In this document: positions 33,868 to 43,615 of the stretch, in pieces
Layout: every line of letters starts with the position of its first letter
Position numbering within the stretch: position 1 is the first letter of the stretch
From: DAOUKH01 sp965219875
Lineage (GTDB): Bacteria; Chloroflexota; Dehalococcoidia; SHYB01
Assembly (NCBI GenBank): GCA_965219875.1
Contig: CBDCOW010000003.1
Coordinates: 1-64,000 of the forward strand
DNA length: 64,000 nt
Direction of reading: 5' to 3'
Program-made: the position numbers and the translations under genes
Notes under the pieces: model-generated
What the model saw: only the letters and a program-made list of their open reading frames with translations
The model's database searches: none
Told to the model about the DNA's origin: nothing

Positions 33868-35046
33868 CTACCGCAGGGCTTTGTAGCCCCGGTACGCCAA
33901 GCGGGACGCCGTCGAAAATGCATGCGCAAGACCGAAGAACATGCGCGGCTTCGGCAGGAATTCGCCCGCGTCCAGGTCCTCGACAACGGCCAGCGTTCGC
34001 CGCAGGTTGGATTCGGCGAACCGGCGGACTCGTTCATTGGACAAGTCCAGCCCGCCGCAAATGATTATCGGCACCGTGAGACGGGCCAGCATGTTCTGCC
34101 GGTAGAGACGCCAACAGTCGTCGAACGTGAAGTCCTCGACCCCCATGCCGCACACGGTCTCGTGGTACTCCTCCAGCACCTCACGCTCGATCCGGCGGCG
34201 CGTCTCGGTCGAAACGCTGCCCCCCAGAAAATAGGCCACGTCCCACAGGCCGCTGCCGATACCGCTCGCCTGCCAGTCGATCAGGGCGAAGTCGTCGCCG
34301 CCCTCAGCGCCAAAGAACATGTTGTCCGTTCGGAAATCGCCGTGGATGAGGGTCTGGGGCCCGGCGGCGACGTCGCCCATGTAGTCGGCGATTCGCGGTC
34401 CGAACGCTTCGGCCAAACGGCGCATGTCGTCGGAGAAGAACTCGCCGAATTTCTTGAGCGTGGGGACGAGGCTCACCAGATAGACAAGCTGCACCAATGG
34501 CCTGACCTTCAGGCTCGTGGTTGCGTGCAAGCCGGACGCGGGCGGCTGATCGACATGGTTCCAGAAGCGTCCATGCAGCCGCGCGACCGCCCGGACGGCG
34601 CGTTTCACCTGCTCCGCGCCGACGCCCGCCATCTCGTCCGCCGTCTCCATACCCCGCAGGTCTTCGAGCACGAAGACGAAGCGCTGGCCGCGCGCTTCGA
34701 AATCGCCGTACAGCAGCGACGGCGTCCTAACCGGAGCGTGCGGCGCGACGCCCCGGTAGAAAGCGTATTCCCGCTTGTAGAACATCTGCTGTTTGCTCAG
34801 CCGCAGCGACTTTGGGTCCGGGGTGGGCAGCTTGACGATGACCGACTCGGGGCCTCCGGCGGCGTCATCCTCATAGACCAGCCGACAGCGCAGGATCTCC
34901 GCCATCAGCCCGACGCCGGCCCCGATCGGCTCGATGACGGCGTCCTTGATCGCCGGAACGTTGATCGCGCCGCCGGCCGCCAACGCCAGCCGCAGCCAAT
35001 CGACGGTGACCGCTTCCCTGTTTTCGGGCAATGCTGGTTTCATCAT
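33868..35046 (-). CDS. Aminoglycoside phosphotransferase-fold (EcKinase/APH) protein
   Basis: 392 aa from ATG 35046; the frame stays open to 35967 but that part is antisense to the dehydrogenase gene. Kinase-like features: VIVKLPTPD with the phosphate-anchor Lys, YKREYAFYRGVAPHAPVRTP, the catalytic loop TLIHGDFRTDNMFF (HGDxxxxN) and ALIDWQASGIGSGLWDVAYF (metal-binding Asp). Matches the ecdysteroid-kinase-like/DUF1679 group, which probably phosphorylates hydroxylated small molecules such as sterols or polyols. Convergent with the CoA-transferases. Confidence 0.85.
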   Translation of the reverse strand: MMKPALPENREAVTVDWLRLALAAGGAINVPAIKDAVIEPIGAGVGLMAEILRCRLVYEDDAAGGPESVIVKLPTPDPKSLRLSKQQMFYKREYAFYRGVAPHAPVRTPSLLYGDFEARGQRFVFVLEDLRGMETADEMAGVGAEQVKRAVRAVARLHGRFWNHVDQPPASGLHATTSLKVRPLVQLVYLVSLVPTLKKFGEFFSDDMRRLAEAFGPRIADYMGDVAAGPQTLIHGDFRTDNMFFGAEGGDDFALIDWQASGIGSGLWDVAYFLGGSVSTETRRRIEREVLEEYHETVCGMGVEDFTFDDCWRLYRQNMLARLTVPIIICGGLDLSNERVRRFAESNLRRTLAVVEDLDAGEFLPKPRMFFGLAHAFSTASRLAYRGYKALR

Positions 35047-35172
35047 CCGCTCCCCGTCCCCGGTTGTTGCAGCACGTGCCGCAACCGCCACGCCATAGTA
35101 TCGCCAGCGCCCACGCAACGCTAACGCGTGCTTATCGTGGCCGGCGCTAAGACGAGCAGCGGAGGGCATGCC

Positions 35173-36180
<1,008 letters not shown>

Positions 36181-36273
36181 CGGCGCGCCGCGCACACGTT
36201 CGACAGCGGCTCGTTGACTTCACTTGGGTTGCACGTCACAGTGCCTGTCCTCTACCGCAACAAGGAGCGAATT

Positions 36274-36465
36274 GTGAAATTGGCCTGTGAGGGTTGTGAC
36301 GCTGTCCTCAATGAAGAAACCGCCGATGCGCTCTACGCCGCGATGATGACGCACGGCGCTGAAGCACACTCGAACCTCTTCGAAGGCAAAAGCCCTGACG
36401 AGTTGCGGCAGATGCAGCAGCACATGGACGCGCACGTCCGTCAGATGATCGCCGACCAGAACTGA
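36274..36465 (+). CDS. Small CxxC protein, DUF1059-like
   Basis: 63 aa from GTG 36274 with AAGGAG six bases upstream; the longer frame from 36214 lacks a ribosome site. Starts KLACEGCDAVLNEETADAL, giving a CxxC, and ends DELRQMQQHMDAHVRQMI. The pattern (short, N-terminal Cys pair, then an ALYAAMMTHGAEAH helix) resembles the DUF1059 family. Function unknown. Stands alone after the dehydrogenase gene. Confidence 0.65.
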   Translation: MKLACEGCDAVLNEETADALYAAMMTHGAEAHSNLFEGKSPDELRQMQQHMDAHVRQMIADQN

Positions 36466-36481
36466 TCAGCGTCAGTCCACC

Positions 36482-36499
36482 GGAACGCCTAGGCGTTCC
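36482..36499. terminator. 18-bp perfect palindrome between convergent genes
   Basis: GGAACGCCTAGGCGTTCC, able to form a 7-bp stem with a CTAG loop. It lies between the stops of the small CxxC gene (plus) and the aldo/keto reductase (minus). A short bidirectional terminator or a regulator site. Confidence 0.45.
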
Positions 36500-36511
36500 C
36501 GGGTTGGGCGG

Positions 36512-37510
36512 CTACTCGCTGTCGATCCAGAGGTTGGGCGACGTGTCGATGCCGTGGCTTTCGAAGACCCCGTCGATCCGCGCCTTCTCCGCCTCCCCTA
36601 TCGACCAATCGAGCGCGCTAAGGTTGTCCTCCACCTCACCCGCGTTGCGGGTGCCGGCGAGCGCGACGCTGACCGCCGGGTGGGACAACACCCAGCGCAA
36701 CGCCAGGTGGGGGAGCTTCTTCTCGCACTCGCTCGCGATGGGGCCGAGGTCTTCAGCCGCGGCGACGTTCCTGGGGAAGTTCTCCTCGCCGAACATGCGG
36801 AGGAAGAGCGCGGGCAGCATGTTTTCGTTGGCGCGCCAGTCCTCGCCGGTCTTGAATGTCGTCTCGCGGGTGAACGCGCCGGTCAGCATCCCGAAGGCCA
36901 GCGGCCCGTAGACCATCACGCCGATGCCGTGCTCCAGGCAGAAGGGCAGGATATCCCTGTCCATGCGGCGGTCGAACATGTTGTAGCCGCACTGCACCAC
37001 GTCGATGCGGCGCGTCTCCATGCACTGCTCCATCTGCCGCTTGGTGAAGTTGGAGACGCCGACGAAGCGCGCCTTGCCCTGCCGCACCACCTCGTCGAGC
37101 GCGCCCATCGTCTCCTCGAACGGTGTGGTCGCGTCGGGCCAGTGGACGAGCAGGACGTCCACGTAGTCCGTGCCGAGATCGAGCAGGCTCTGATCGATGG
37201 AGGCGAAGATCGACTCGGGGCGGCTGTCGCGGCCCTTGGGCCGGTCGCGGTAGCCGACGCCGCACTTGGTGACGACGAGCACGTCTTTGCGCCGCGCTCC
37301 GAGCGCCTTGCCGAGGAACCGCTCCGACTGCCCTCGGCCGTAGGCCGGCGCGGTGTCGAAGCAGTTGACTCCTACGTCTACAGCGTGATTGACCGCCTTG
37401 GCGACCTCGGCGGTCTCGACGTCGCCGTAGCCGCCTCCCATCTCCCAGCACCCGAACCCGAGGGCCGAGACTTCGAGGCCCGTCTGTCCGAATGGCCGAT
37501 ATTCCATCAT
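36512..37510 (-). CDS. Aldo/keto reductase
   Basis: 332 aa from ATG 37510 (GAGGTGACG before it). AKR fold: LGFGCWEMGGGYGD, NCFDTAPAYGRGQSERFLG (catalytic Asp and Tyr), VVTKCGVG (Lys), DVLLVHWPDATTP (His), GVSNFTKRQMEQC, and the NADPH-binding end VALAGTRNAGEVEDNL. NADPH-dependent carbonyl reduction. Downstream of two amidohydrolases on the same strand (17-nt gap). A frame open to 37828 is shadow. Confidence 0.9.
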   Translation of the reverse strand: MMEYRPFGQTGLEVSALGFGCWEMGGGYGDVETAEVAKAVNHAVDVGVNCFDTAPAYGRGQSERFLGKALGARRKDVLVVTKCGVGYRDRPKGRDSRPESIFASIDQSLLDLGTDYVDVLLVHWPDATTPFEETMGALDEVVRQGKARFVGVSNFTKRQMEQCMETRRIDVVQCGYNMFDRRMDRDILPFCLEHGIGVMVYGPLAFGMLTGAFTRETTFKTGEDWRANENMLPALFLRMFGEENFPRNVAAAEDLGPIASECEKKLPHLALRWVLSHPAVSVALAGTRNAGEVEDNLSALDWSIGEAEKARIDGVFESHGIDTSPNLWIDSE

Positions 37511-37527
37511 CGTCACCTCGGGGTTTG

Positions 37528-38619
37528 CTAGGCCACGCCGTAGAGGCGTTGGCCGTTGTCGCAGAGAATCTTGCGCTTGTCCTCGGCGTCGATGCCGTTG
37601 CGGTCGACGAAGTGGCGGACGCCGTCGGGGTACGGGCCCTCGGGGTGGGGGAAGTCGCACGCGGTGACGATGTTGTCCGAGCCTATGTAATCGACGACGT
37701 ACTTGAGCGTCGGCTCTTCGAGCTCGGCGGAGAGGAAGCACTGACGTTTGAAGTACTCGCTCGGCTTCAGCTTCATCGGCGGCAGGTCGCAGTCGTGGTA
37801 GCGCTCGTAGAGCTCGTCGTAGTACCACAGGAGATAGGGCAGCCAGCCCGCGCCCGATTCAAGGCCGGCTACGCGCAGATTGGGGTGGCGCTCGCACATG
37901 CCGCCGAGCAGCACCTGGAAGAACGCTACCTGCATCTCGATGGGAAAGGTGAAGGCCACGCGCGGCGCGGCCCAATCGCCGAACCGGTCTTGGCCGATCT
38001 GGCCGTGGCCCGCGCCGGCGACGTTGTGCAGGCAGAGCGGCACGTCGAGCTCCTCGAACGTCGACCACAGCGGGTCGTAGTAGGGCTTGTCGAGGGTGAT
38101 CCCCGGGATCGGCGGCTGGGTGTTGGTGAAGAAGCCTTTGAAGCCGTACTCCTTCACGCAGCGCTCGACCTCTCGGATGGCCGCGTCCACGTTGCGCAGG
38201 TCGATCTGGCCGATGGGGATGACGCGGCCTTCCGTGTCGGCCACGAAGTCGGCGACCCAGCGGTTGAAGCCGCGCACCATGGCGTCGGCGACGGCGGGGT
38301 CGAGCCCCCAAGCGCCGACGGTCGGAACGCCGAAGAGCGCCATCTTGTCGACGCCCTGGTCCTCCATCGCCATGAGGTACGACTTGGGGTCGAAGCCGCG
38401 CTCGGCGTAGGCGCCGTACTCCGTGTCCCACATCTCGTTCAGGTAGTCCATCCGCTTCCACTGCACTGTCGACATGCCGCGGTTGTCGACCATGGTGACG
38501 CCGTCGGGCCGCGTCTCGGGCAGGCGGTCGCGGAATTCGGGGTCGATGTAGTCGTCCCGCAAGTCGGGGACGCGATGGTAGTGGGAGTCCGCGTCGATGA
38601 CCCGGTAGCCCTTGTACAT
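37528..38619 (-). CDS. Amidohydrolase family 2 (ACMSD-like) metal-dependent hydrolase or decarboxylase
   Basis: 363 aa. TIM-barrel of PF04909: YRVIDADSHYHR at the N-terminus (metal ligands), GVDKMALFGVPT, GFKGFFTNTQPPIPG, LDVPLCLHNVAGAGHG (His ligand), AGLESGAGWLPYLLWYYDEL, and ACDFPHPEGPYPDGV with the last Asp/His. Members hydrolyse amides or lactones or decarboxylate ring acids. Full length, unlike its neighbour. ATG 38619. Confidence 0.87.
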   Translation of the reverse strand: MYKGYRVIDADSHYHRVPDLRDDYIDPEFRDRLPETRPDGVTMVDNRGMSTVQWKRMDYLNEMWDTEYGAYAERGFDPKSYLMAMEDQGVDKMALFGVPTVGAWGLDPAVADAMVRGFNRWVADFVADTEGRVIPIGQIDLRNVDAAIREVERCVKEYGFKGFFTNTQPPIPGITLDKPYYDPLWSTFEELDVPLCLHNVAGAGHGQIGQDRFGDWAAPRVAFTFPIEMQVAFFQVLLGGMCERHPNLRVAGLESGAGWLPYLLWYYDELYERYHDCDLPPMKLKPSEYFKRQCFLSAELEEPTLKYVVDYIGSDNIVTACDFPHPEGPYPDGVRHFVDRNGIDAEDKRKILCDNGQRLYGVA

Positions 38620-38656
38620 CAGGCTCTCCTTATATCAAATACAGCCGCGCGCCAGC

Positions 38657-39493
38657 CTAAGCCGCCAGGTTGAACACCCGCACCGCGTTCTCCACCAGCA
38701 CCTTGCGGCGCTCCTCGTCCGTCCAGCCCTGCATCGAGGCCTCGATGTACTTGCGCGAGTCGGGCCACGTCCCCGTGGGATGCGGGTAGTCCGACTCCCA
38801 CATGATGTTGTCGATGCCGATGTAGTCGCGGAGGCGCGCGCCGACTACCTCGTACCAGAAGTGAAAATTCACCGGCAGGTCGAGCTCCTGGGCGGCGTCC
38901 CAGAGGGGATCCCAGTACGGGTCGGCCAGGTGCGGATAGCCGAACTGCTGGGGGAAGGCGAAGGTGATGCCCTTGACCCCGCGCTTGTGCATGCGGCGCG
39001 CCTCGGCCACGGCCTTGGCGGCGTCCCACATCGGCACGGCGGCCAGGGTGATGAAGCGTCCCGGATGCGGCTCCGCCCACTCCTCGATCTGGTAGTCGTT
39101 GTAGGCTTGGATCGCTTCGAGGCGGAAGCCCTCGTCGTACTCGTTGCTGCTGAAGCCGTGCCCCGCGACGCCGGCCACGTTGGCGAAGAACGTGTGGACG
39201 TCCACGCCCTCGCGGTCCATCGCCTCGATGCGCTTCGCCGGCACGTAGGCGATCTCCGGCACGTCCTCCCACCGCGTGGGGGCCTTGGTCTTATCGGGCA
39301 TCACGCCGTGGACGATGGCGACGCCGCCCGTCTGGTCCTTACGCTGTCCGTAGATGTACCAGGTCTCGTTCCCGTCGCCGGTCTCCCGCACCTGGGGAAT
39401 CCTATCGCCCCACTTCTTCTCCGACATGCGCGTGGTCCACGTATAGCGGTCCTCCTGCAGGTGGTCGTCCGTGGAAATGACGCGGTAGTCCAT
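38657..39493 (-). CDS. Amidohydrolase family 2 protein with an internal deletion
   Basis: 278 aa from ATG 39493. N-terminal VISTDDHLQE (DxH-type ligand), GVDVHTFFANVAGVAGHGFS, GVKGITFAFPQQFGYPHLAD and LPVNFHFW match the family, and IMWESDYPHPTGTW supplies the last ligands. Between the NFHFW His strand and the DYPHP strand only about 20 residues remain, against about 115 in the neighbouring paralogue. An in-frame loss of about 95 residues has removed one or two barrel strands, so the enzyme may be inactive or may dimerise to compensate. Reading frame otherwise clean. Confidence 0.8.
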   Translation of the reverse strand: MDYRVISTDDHLQEDRYTWTTRMSEKKWGDRIPQVRETGDGNETWYIYGQRKDQTGGVAIVHGVMPDKTKAPTRWEDVPEIAYVPAKRIEAMDREGVDVHTFFANVAGVAGHGFSSNEYDEGFRLEAIQAYNDYQIEEWAEPHPGRFITLAAVPMWDAAKAVAEARRMHKRGVKGITFAFPQQFGYPHLADPYWDPLWDAAQELDLPVNFHFWYEVVGARLRDYIGIDNIMWESDYPHPTGTWPDSRKYIEASMQGWTDEERRKVLVENAVRVFNLAA

Positions 39494-39568
39494 GCCTCCG
39501 CCTCCGCACCGGGCCGATGGTGGCCGGTATTATACCCACCCTAACCCTATAGAAGCGCCGCGCGGAGG

Positions 39569-40984
39569 CTAGGGGATAAGCCTGTAGATACCCGCGTTCT
39601 GGGAGAGTACGTACAGTGCTCCATCTCGGTCTTGGCCGAAGGAGGCGATCCGCAGCGAGGTATCGGCCAGCAGAAGGTGCTCCGTGACCGCTTGGCCGTC
39701 GTAACGAAGCGCCCATATCCTCCCGGAACAGAAGTCGCCGAAAACGTAGGCCTCCGTGAGCGACGGAATGCCTCCGCCGCGGTAGACGTAGCCGCCGATA
39801 ACCGAGCAATTACCCCGCGTGGGGTACTCCCACACGGGGAGGACAGTCCCGGTTGGGTCGCAGTCGGCGGGAGAGAAGCACTGGGAGCCCTCCAGCCTGT
39901 TCCAGCCGTAGTCGCCGCCCTTTTCCACCACGTCCACCTCTTCCACACTGTTCTGGCCTACGTCACCGGCCCACAGGCGTCCCGTTTCCCGATCGAAGGT
40001 GAACCGCCAGGGGTTGCGAAGCCCGTAGGCCCAGATTTCGCCCCGAGCGCTGGAATCCCCTACGAACGGGTTGTCGGGCGGCACCGCGTAGGGGGCCTCG
40101 CTCGTGGAGTGGGAGACGTCGATGCGCAGGATCGACCCCAGCAGTGTGCCCTTGTTCCGACCGTGGCCCATCGGGTCGCCCGCCGACCCTCCGTCTCCCA
40201 GGCCGACGTAGAGGAACCCGTCGAGGCCGAAGGCCAGCTGCCCGCCGTTGTGGTTGGAGAAGGGCTGGTCGATCTCCATGATCACCAGTTCGCTGGCCGG
40301 GTCGGCCTGTTGGCGCTCCGCAGTCGCGTGGAAGCGGGACACCACCGACCGTCTCGGCCCGGAAGCCGAGTAGTAGACGTAGAAGTAGCCGTTCTCGTGG
40401 TACGCCGGGTCGAAAGCCAGGCCCAGCAGGCCCTCTTCCGACCCCCGGTCGCTGACGCGGTCTTGGATGTCGAGGAAGACCCGGGCCTCCCGCGCTGCTT
40501 CATCGTTGGGGAAGGCCAGGACGCGACCGGACTGCTCGGTGACGAAGAGACGGTCATCGCCGGCGGCGGGCTGCGTCAGGTTGGTGAGCCCGCGAAAGTC
40601 CAGGTGCTCGAAGGCCCGCGCCACCGTCAAGGGCCGCAAGGGCGGCGGCTTGGTGGCGCGCGAAGGGGTCGTTGGCGTTGACGTGGAAGTGGGTGACAGG
40701 ACGTTGGATTCCGTTGAAGCAGGTGTTGGCGGCTTGGTGGCGCCGCGCGTGGGGGTCGTGGAGTCGATTGGAAGTGGCGTTGGCGTCGGTGTCTCAGCGG
40801 TGGTTGGCGTCGGCGTGAGCGCCGCGGCGGGCGCGGGTGTCGGCGTGGGCGCTGCGGCGGCGGAGGGCGTCGCCGTCGCGGGGGCGGCGACGGAAGGGCC
40901 GGCGGTGTCGGAGCCGCACGAGGCCACGACGACCGCGAGCAGCGAAGCCGCTAGGACCAAGACTGCGGCGACGGAGATCTTCAC
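39569..40984 (-). CDS. PQQ-dependent sugar dehydrogenase-type lipoprotein (soluble GDH/YliI family)
   Basis: 471 aa. Lipobox VVVASC after a 20-residue hydrophobic segment, then about 100 residues of Pro/Thr/Ala linker with TPTPTP-type repeats, typical of surface lipoproteins in Chloroflexota. The catalytic part is a six-bladed beta-propeller: LFVTEQSGRVLAFP, EGLLGLAFDPAYHENGYFYV, NHNGGQLAFGLDGFLYVGLG (catalytic His, Ca/PQQ region), YGLRNPWRFTFDRETG and GDYGWNRLEG. Oxidises sugars or other aldoses outside the cell. Whether PQQ is bound cannot be seen. Confidence 0.88.
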   Translation of the reverse strand: MKISVAAVLVLAASLLAVVVASCGSDTAGPSVAAPATATPSAAAAPTPTPAPAAALTPTPTTAETPTPTPLPIDSTTPTRGATKPPTPASTESNVLSPTSTSTPTTPSRATKPPPLRPLTVARAFEHLDFRGLTNLTQPAAGDDRLFVTEQSGRVLAFPNDEAAREARVFLDIQDRVSDRGSEEGLLGLAFDPAYHENGYFYVYYSASGPRRSVVSRFHATAERQQADPASELVIMEIDQPFSNHNGGQLAFGLDGFLYVGLGDGGSAGDPMGHGRNKGTLLGSILRIDVSHSTSEAPYAVPPDNPFVGDSSARGEIWAYGLRNPWRFTFDRETGRLWAGDVGQNSVEEVDVVEKGGDYGWNRLEGSQCFSPADCDPTGTVLPVWEYPTRGNCSVIGGYVYRGGGIPSLTEAYVFGDFCSGRIWALRYDGQAVTEHLLLADTSLRIASFGQDRDGALYVLSQNAGIYRLIP

Positions 40985-41126
40985 TTGTGGGCCTTCAGAA
41001 GACGGTGGGGCGGGCGTCGGTGGTCACGGCGTGCCCTCCGCGCGCCCGGGGAAGATGATTGTTGTCGCCCTTGGCAGCCGACCCATTGATCGCCCAAGTC
41101 GGTCGTGGAATGAAGCCGCGGTAATC

Positions 41127-41429
41127 TTAGGGGTCCGATTTCAGCAGGGCAGGACGGATCCTTGTATTCCAGTAGTCGTTGTCCCCGGCCTGCCGCAGAT
41201 CCCGCACCAGCTGCGCCGTCTCCGCTCCCAGGGCCTCAGTCAGTTCAGAGTTGGTGCGGTCTCCGGCCAACTCGGTCACCGCTGTCCGCAGTTTCATCAC
41301 GTATTCCGCGACTTCATAGGCGGCCCGGTCGGACGCAGAGCGGGTCTGCAAGGCCTCAAGCTTCTCCAGCCATTCCAGACCCTTTTCGGCCTCGTCGAAG
41401 CTGTCATCCGGCGCGTTGGTCGTCTTCAT
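41127..41429 (-). CDS. Uncharacterised small helical protein
   Basis: 100 aa from ATG 41429, GGAGG eight bases upstream; in-frame starts at 41480 and 41447 are less well supported. Charged, all-helical (SFDEAEKGLEWLEKLEALQT, AYEVAEYVMKLRTAVTELAG), no Cys, no membrane segment. It ends close to the start of the sugar dehydrogenase with 142 nt between. No family recognised. Confidence 0.55.
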   Translation of the reverse strand: MKTTNAPDDSFDEAEKGLEWLEKLEALQTRSASDRAAYEVAEYVMKLRTAVTELAGDRTNSELTEALGAETAQLVRDLRQAGDNDYWNTRIRPALLKSDP

Positions 41430-41645
41430 CCTGGCATCCTCCGCTCTCATCACCGGCTGTGCTACGTTTGAGGAACACAAAGTCCGGGTCTCGCGGTAGA
41501 TTTCCTAGCAGGCTCGCTTACGGAAACTCCGGCTATGACCTGTGTGGCGGGCTGCATCCAGCTTGTCGGCTATATCATACGCCGCGAAGTTCCAGCACAT
41601 GCCGACCGCAAGCGACATGCGTGAGAAGAGGAAGTCAAGAGGGGA

Positions 41646-41665
41646 GGGCGAGTCGTGACTCGCCC
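41646..41665. repeat. Palindromic intergenic element GGGCGA-type, second copy
   Basis: GGGCGAGTC, GT, GACTCGCCC: the same 9-2-9 layout as 26934-26953, with a compensatory change in both arms, so the secondary structure rather than the exact sequence is conserved. Confidence 0.7.
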
Positions 41666-41737
41666 CTACGGAGACCCTTGCACTACCGGACTGAATGACG
41701 CTAGTAGGCGGACTTTGATTACCCGTGGTGGCTGTAA

Positions 41738-41777
41738 GGGGGCCCCTCATCTCAATCTTCTCCCGTGGGGAGAAGAG
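41738..41777. repeat. Dispersed 40-bp repeat, inverted copy
   Basis: GGGGGCCCCTCATCTCAATC followed by TTCTCCCGTGGGGAGAAGAG, the reverse complement of 27291-27331 apart from one or two bases. Confidence 0.7.
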
Positions 41778-41866
41778 GTAAGAACCCCCGGCCCACCCTT
41801 GCTTGAGGGAGCGGCCGAGTAGTCCAAAGGTCTCTACGGGAGAGGGCGGGGCGAGGCAGCGGCGTA

Positions 41867-41875
41867 TGCTAGAAT
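41867..41875 (+). promoter_or_regulatory. Extended -10 element before cofD
   Basis: TGCTAGAAT (extended TGn plus TAGAAT, 41870-41875). No convincing -35. Transcription would begin near 41882, about 75 nt before the probable cofD start. Confidence 0.4.
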
Positions 41876-41957
41876 TGCGCACTGTCAGAGAGACGGCCCT
41901 AATCGCTGGCGCCCGGCCCAAGGCGGACCCGACATCGACGAGACAAAGCCGAGCGCG

Positions 41958-42932
41958 CTGCGGATTGCCGCCCTCGCCGGAGGCGTGGGCGGCGCCAAGC
42001 TCTCCTGGGGCCTGAGCCGCGTGATGGACCCGGCGCGGCTCACGGTGATCTCGAACACCGGCGACGACGACACCTTCTATGGACTCCACGTCTCCCCCGA
42101 CCTCGACACGCAGATGTACACCCTCGCGGGGCTGGTCCACGAGGAGCGGGGGTGGGGTCTCGCCGGAGAAACCTTCCATGCCATCGAGATGTTCCGCCGC
42201 TACGGCGAGGAAAGCTGGTTCTCGCTAGGCGACCTCGACCTCGCCACCCACGTCCTCCGAACGCGTATGCTCCGCGACGGCCTCTCCCTCACGCAGATCA
42301 CCCACGACCTCTCACGGCGCCTCGGCGTGCCCTGCGGCCTCGCGCCCGCCACCGACGACCCCCTCCGCACCACCATCGCGACACAGGGCGGCTCCCTCTC
42401 GCTGCAAAGCTACTTCGTCGAGCACAAGTGCGAGCCTGCCGCCACCGGCGTCTCCTATGAAGGAAGCGCCGACGCCGCGCCCTCTCCCGCCGCGTCGCGC
42501 GCCCTCGACGAGGCCGACGCCATCGTCTTCTGCCCCTCTAACCCCGTGATCAGCATCGCGCCCATTCTTGCCGTCGCCGGAATCCGCGAGCGCGTGGCGC
42601 GCTTCCGCGGCCCCCGCGTCGCCGTCAGCCCCCTGGTGGGCGGACGGGCGCTGCGCGGCCCCGCCGCCAAGCTCATGGCCGAGCTCGGCGAGGACGTGAG
42701 CAGCGCGGGCGTCGCCGAGCGCCTCGCCGGACTCTGCGACGTCCTCGTCATCGACCACGAAGACGCCGCCGAAGCGGACGCGGTGCGCGCGCGGGGCATC
42801 GAGCCGGTCACGCGCGCCACGATCATGAACGACGCCGCCTCGAAGGAGCGCCTGGCCCGCGAGGTGCTGGACATCATCGAAGCCCGCATGGGCCTGGAAG
42901 ACCCCGCCGCGAGCCGTCAGGGGACCGCCTGA
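41958..42932 (+). CDS. cofD: 2-phospho-L-lactate transferase (F420 biosynthesis)
   Basis: CofD joins the lactyl-phospho (or related) nucleotide to the deazaflavin Fo to give F420-0. Seen: ALAGGVGGAKLSWGL at the N-terminus, NTGDDDTFYGLHVSPDLDT (Fo/metal-binding Asp cluster), YTLAGLVHEERGWGLAGET, FVEHKCEP, and CPSNPVISIAPIL. The first ATG/GTG/TTG in this frame, GTG 41985, lies inside the essential GGVGGAK loop. Upstream the frame stays open past 41850 with no ATG, GTG or TTG, so CTG 41958 (324 aa) or a rarer start is proposed. cofC follows with TGATG coupling. Confidence 0.9.
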   Translation: MRIAALAGGVGGAKLSWGLSRVMDPARLTVISNTGDDDTFYGLHVSPDLDTQMYTLAGLVHEERGWGLAGETFHAIEMFRRYGEESWFSLGDLDLATHVLRTRMLRDGLSLTQITHDLSRRLGVPCGLAPATDDPLRTTIATQGGSLSLQSYFVEHKCEPAATGVSYEGSADAAPSPAASRALDEADAIVFCPSNPVISIAPILAVAGIRERVARFRGPRVAVSPLVGGRALRGPAAKLMAELGEDVSSAGVAERLAGLCDVLVIDHEDAAEADAVRARGIEPVTRATIMNDAASKERLAREVLDIIEARMGLEDPAASRQGTA

Positions 42933-43615
42933 TGACCGCCGGCCCCATCATCTGCCTCGTCCCGATGAAGCCGCTGGCAAGCGCCAAGCGGCGCCTGCGA
43001 CGGGTCCTCGACCCTCGCTCGCGGGCCGCGCTCGCCCTCCTGATGCTCGACCACGTGCTCGGCGCGGCCGCCGAGACTCCCGAAATCGCGGAGACACGGG
43101 TCGTGGGCGGCGATCGCTGGGTGCGCGACGCCGCCGCACGGCGCGGCGCGGCGTGGCTCGGCGACACGGCGGCGCTCAACCCCGCACTGGAAGCGGCGGC
43201 GCGCGACGCCTATGCCGACGGCGCCGCCGCCGTCCTCATCCTGCCCTCCGACCTCGGCGTGGTCGAACCCGGCGACATCACCTTCCTCGCCGGGGCCGCC
43301 CAGGGACTCAGCCGGACCGTACTCGCCAAGGCGGCCCGCGATCGGGGCACCAACGCATTGCTCGCCCCCCGCGGCATGCTGCCGCCGCTGCGCTTCGGCA
43401 AGGACAGTTTCCCCGCCCACGCCGAGCTCTGCCGCCGCGCCGGTATTCCCTCTGAGGTCATCGACCGCCCCGGCCTCGCCTTCGATCTCGACACTCCCTA
43501 TGGACTCGGCATCTACCGCGCGGCACGGCCCACCCTCGACGCCGACCTCGACCTCTGGCGGCAGCGGCTCCCCGAGGACGCGTTCGAGTCCCGCGCCGAG
43601 GAAACGCCGGCGTGA
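42932..43615 (+). CDS. cofC: 2-phospho-L-lactate guanylyltransferase (F420 biosynthesis)
   Basis: 227 aa; activates the three-carbon phospho acid with GTP to feed CofD. CofC marks: CLVPMKPLASAKRRLRRVL, VVGGDRWVRDAA, LILPSDLGVVEPGDITFLAG, RDRGTNALLAPRGM, and LRFGKDSFPAHAELCRRAG. Start ATG shares a base with the CofD stop (TGATG), and its own stop overlaps the next gene (GTGA). The order cofD-cofC-LLM makes a tight F420 synthesis and use unit. CofE/CofGH are not in the window. Confidence 0.9.
   Translation: MTAGPIICLVPMKPLASAKRRLRRVLDPRSRAALALLMLDHVLGAAAETPEIAETRVVGGDRWVRDAAARRGAAWLGDTAALNPALEAAARDAYADGAAAVLILPSDLGVVEPGDITFLAGAAQGLSRTVLAKAARDRGTNALLAPRGMLPPLRFGKDSFPAHAELCRRAGIPSEVIDRPGLAFDLDTPYGLGIYRAARPTLDADLDLWRQRLPEDAFESRAEETPA

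Larger units (their letters stand above)
41481..41957. other. 477-bp intergenic region with two repeat families
   Basis: Holds the GGGCGAGTC palindrome (41646-41665), the 40-bp repeat shared with 27291-27331 (41738-41777), a CCAAAGGTCTCT motif (about 41824) reminiscent of the inverted repeat at 23.9 kb, and a -10-like element before cofD. No gene is supported. Confidence 0.65.
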
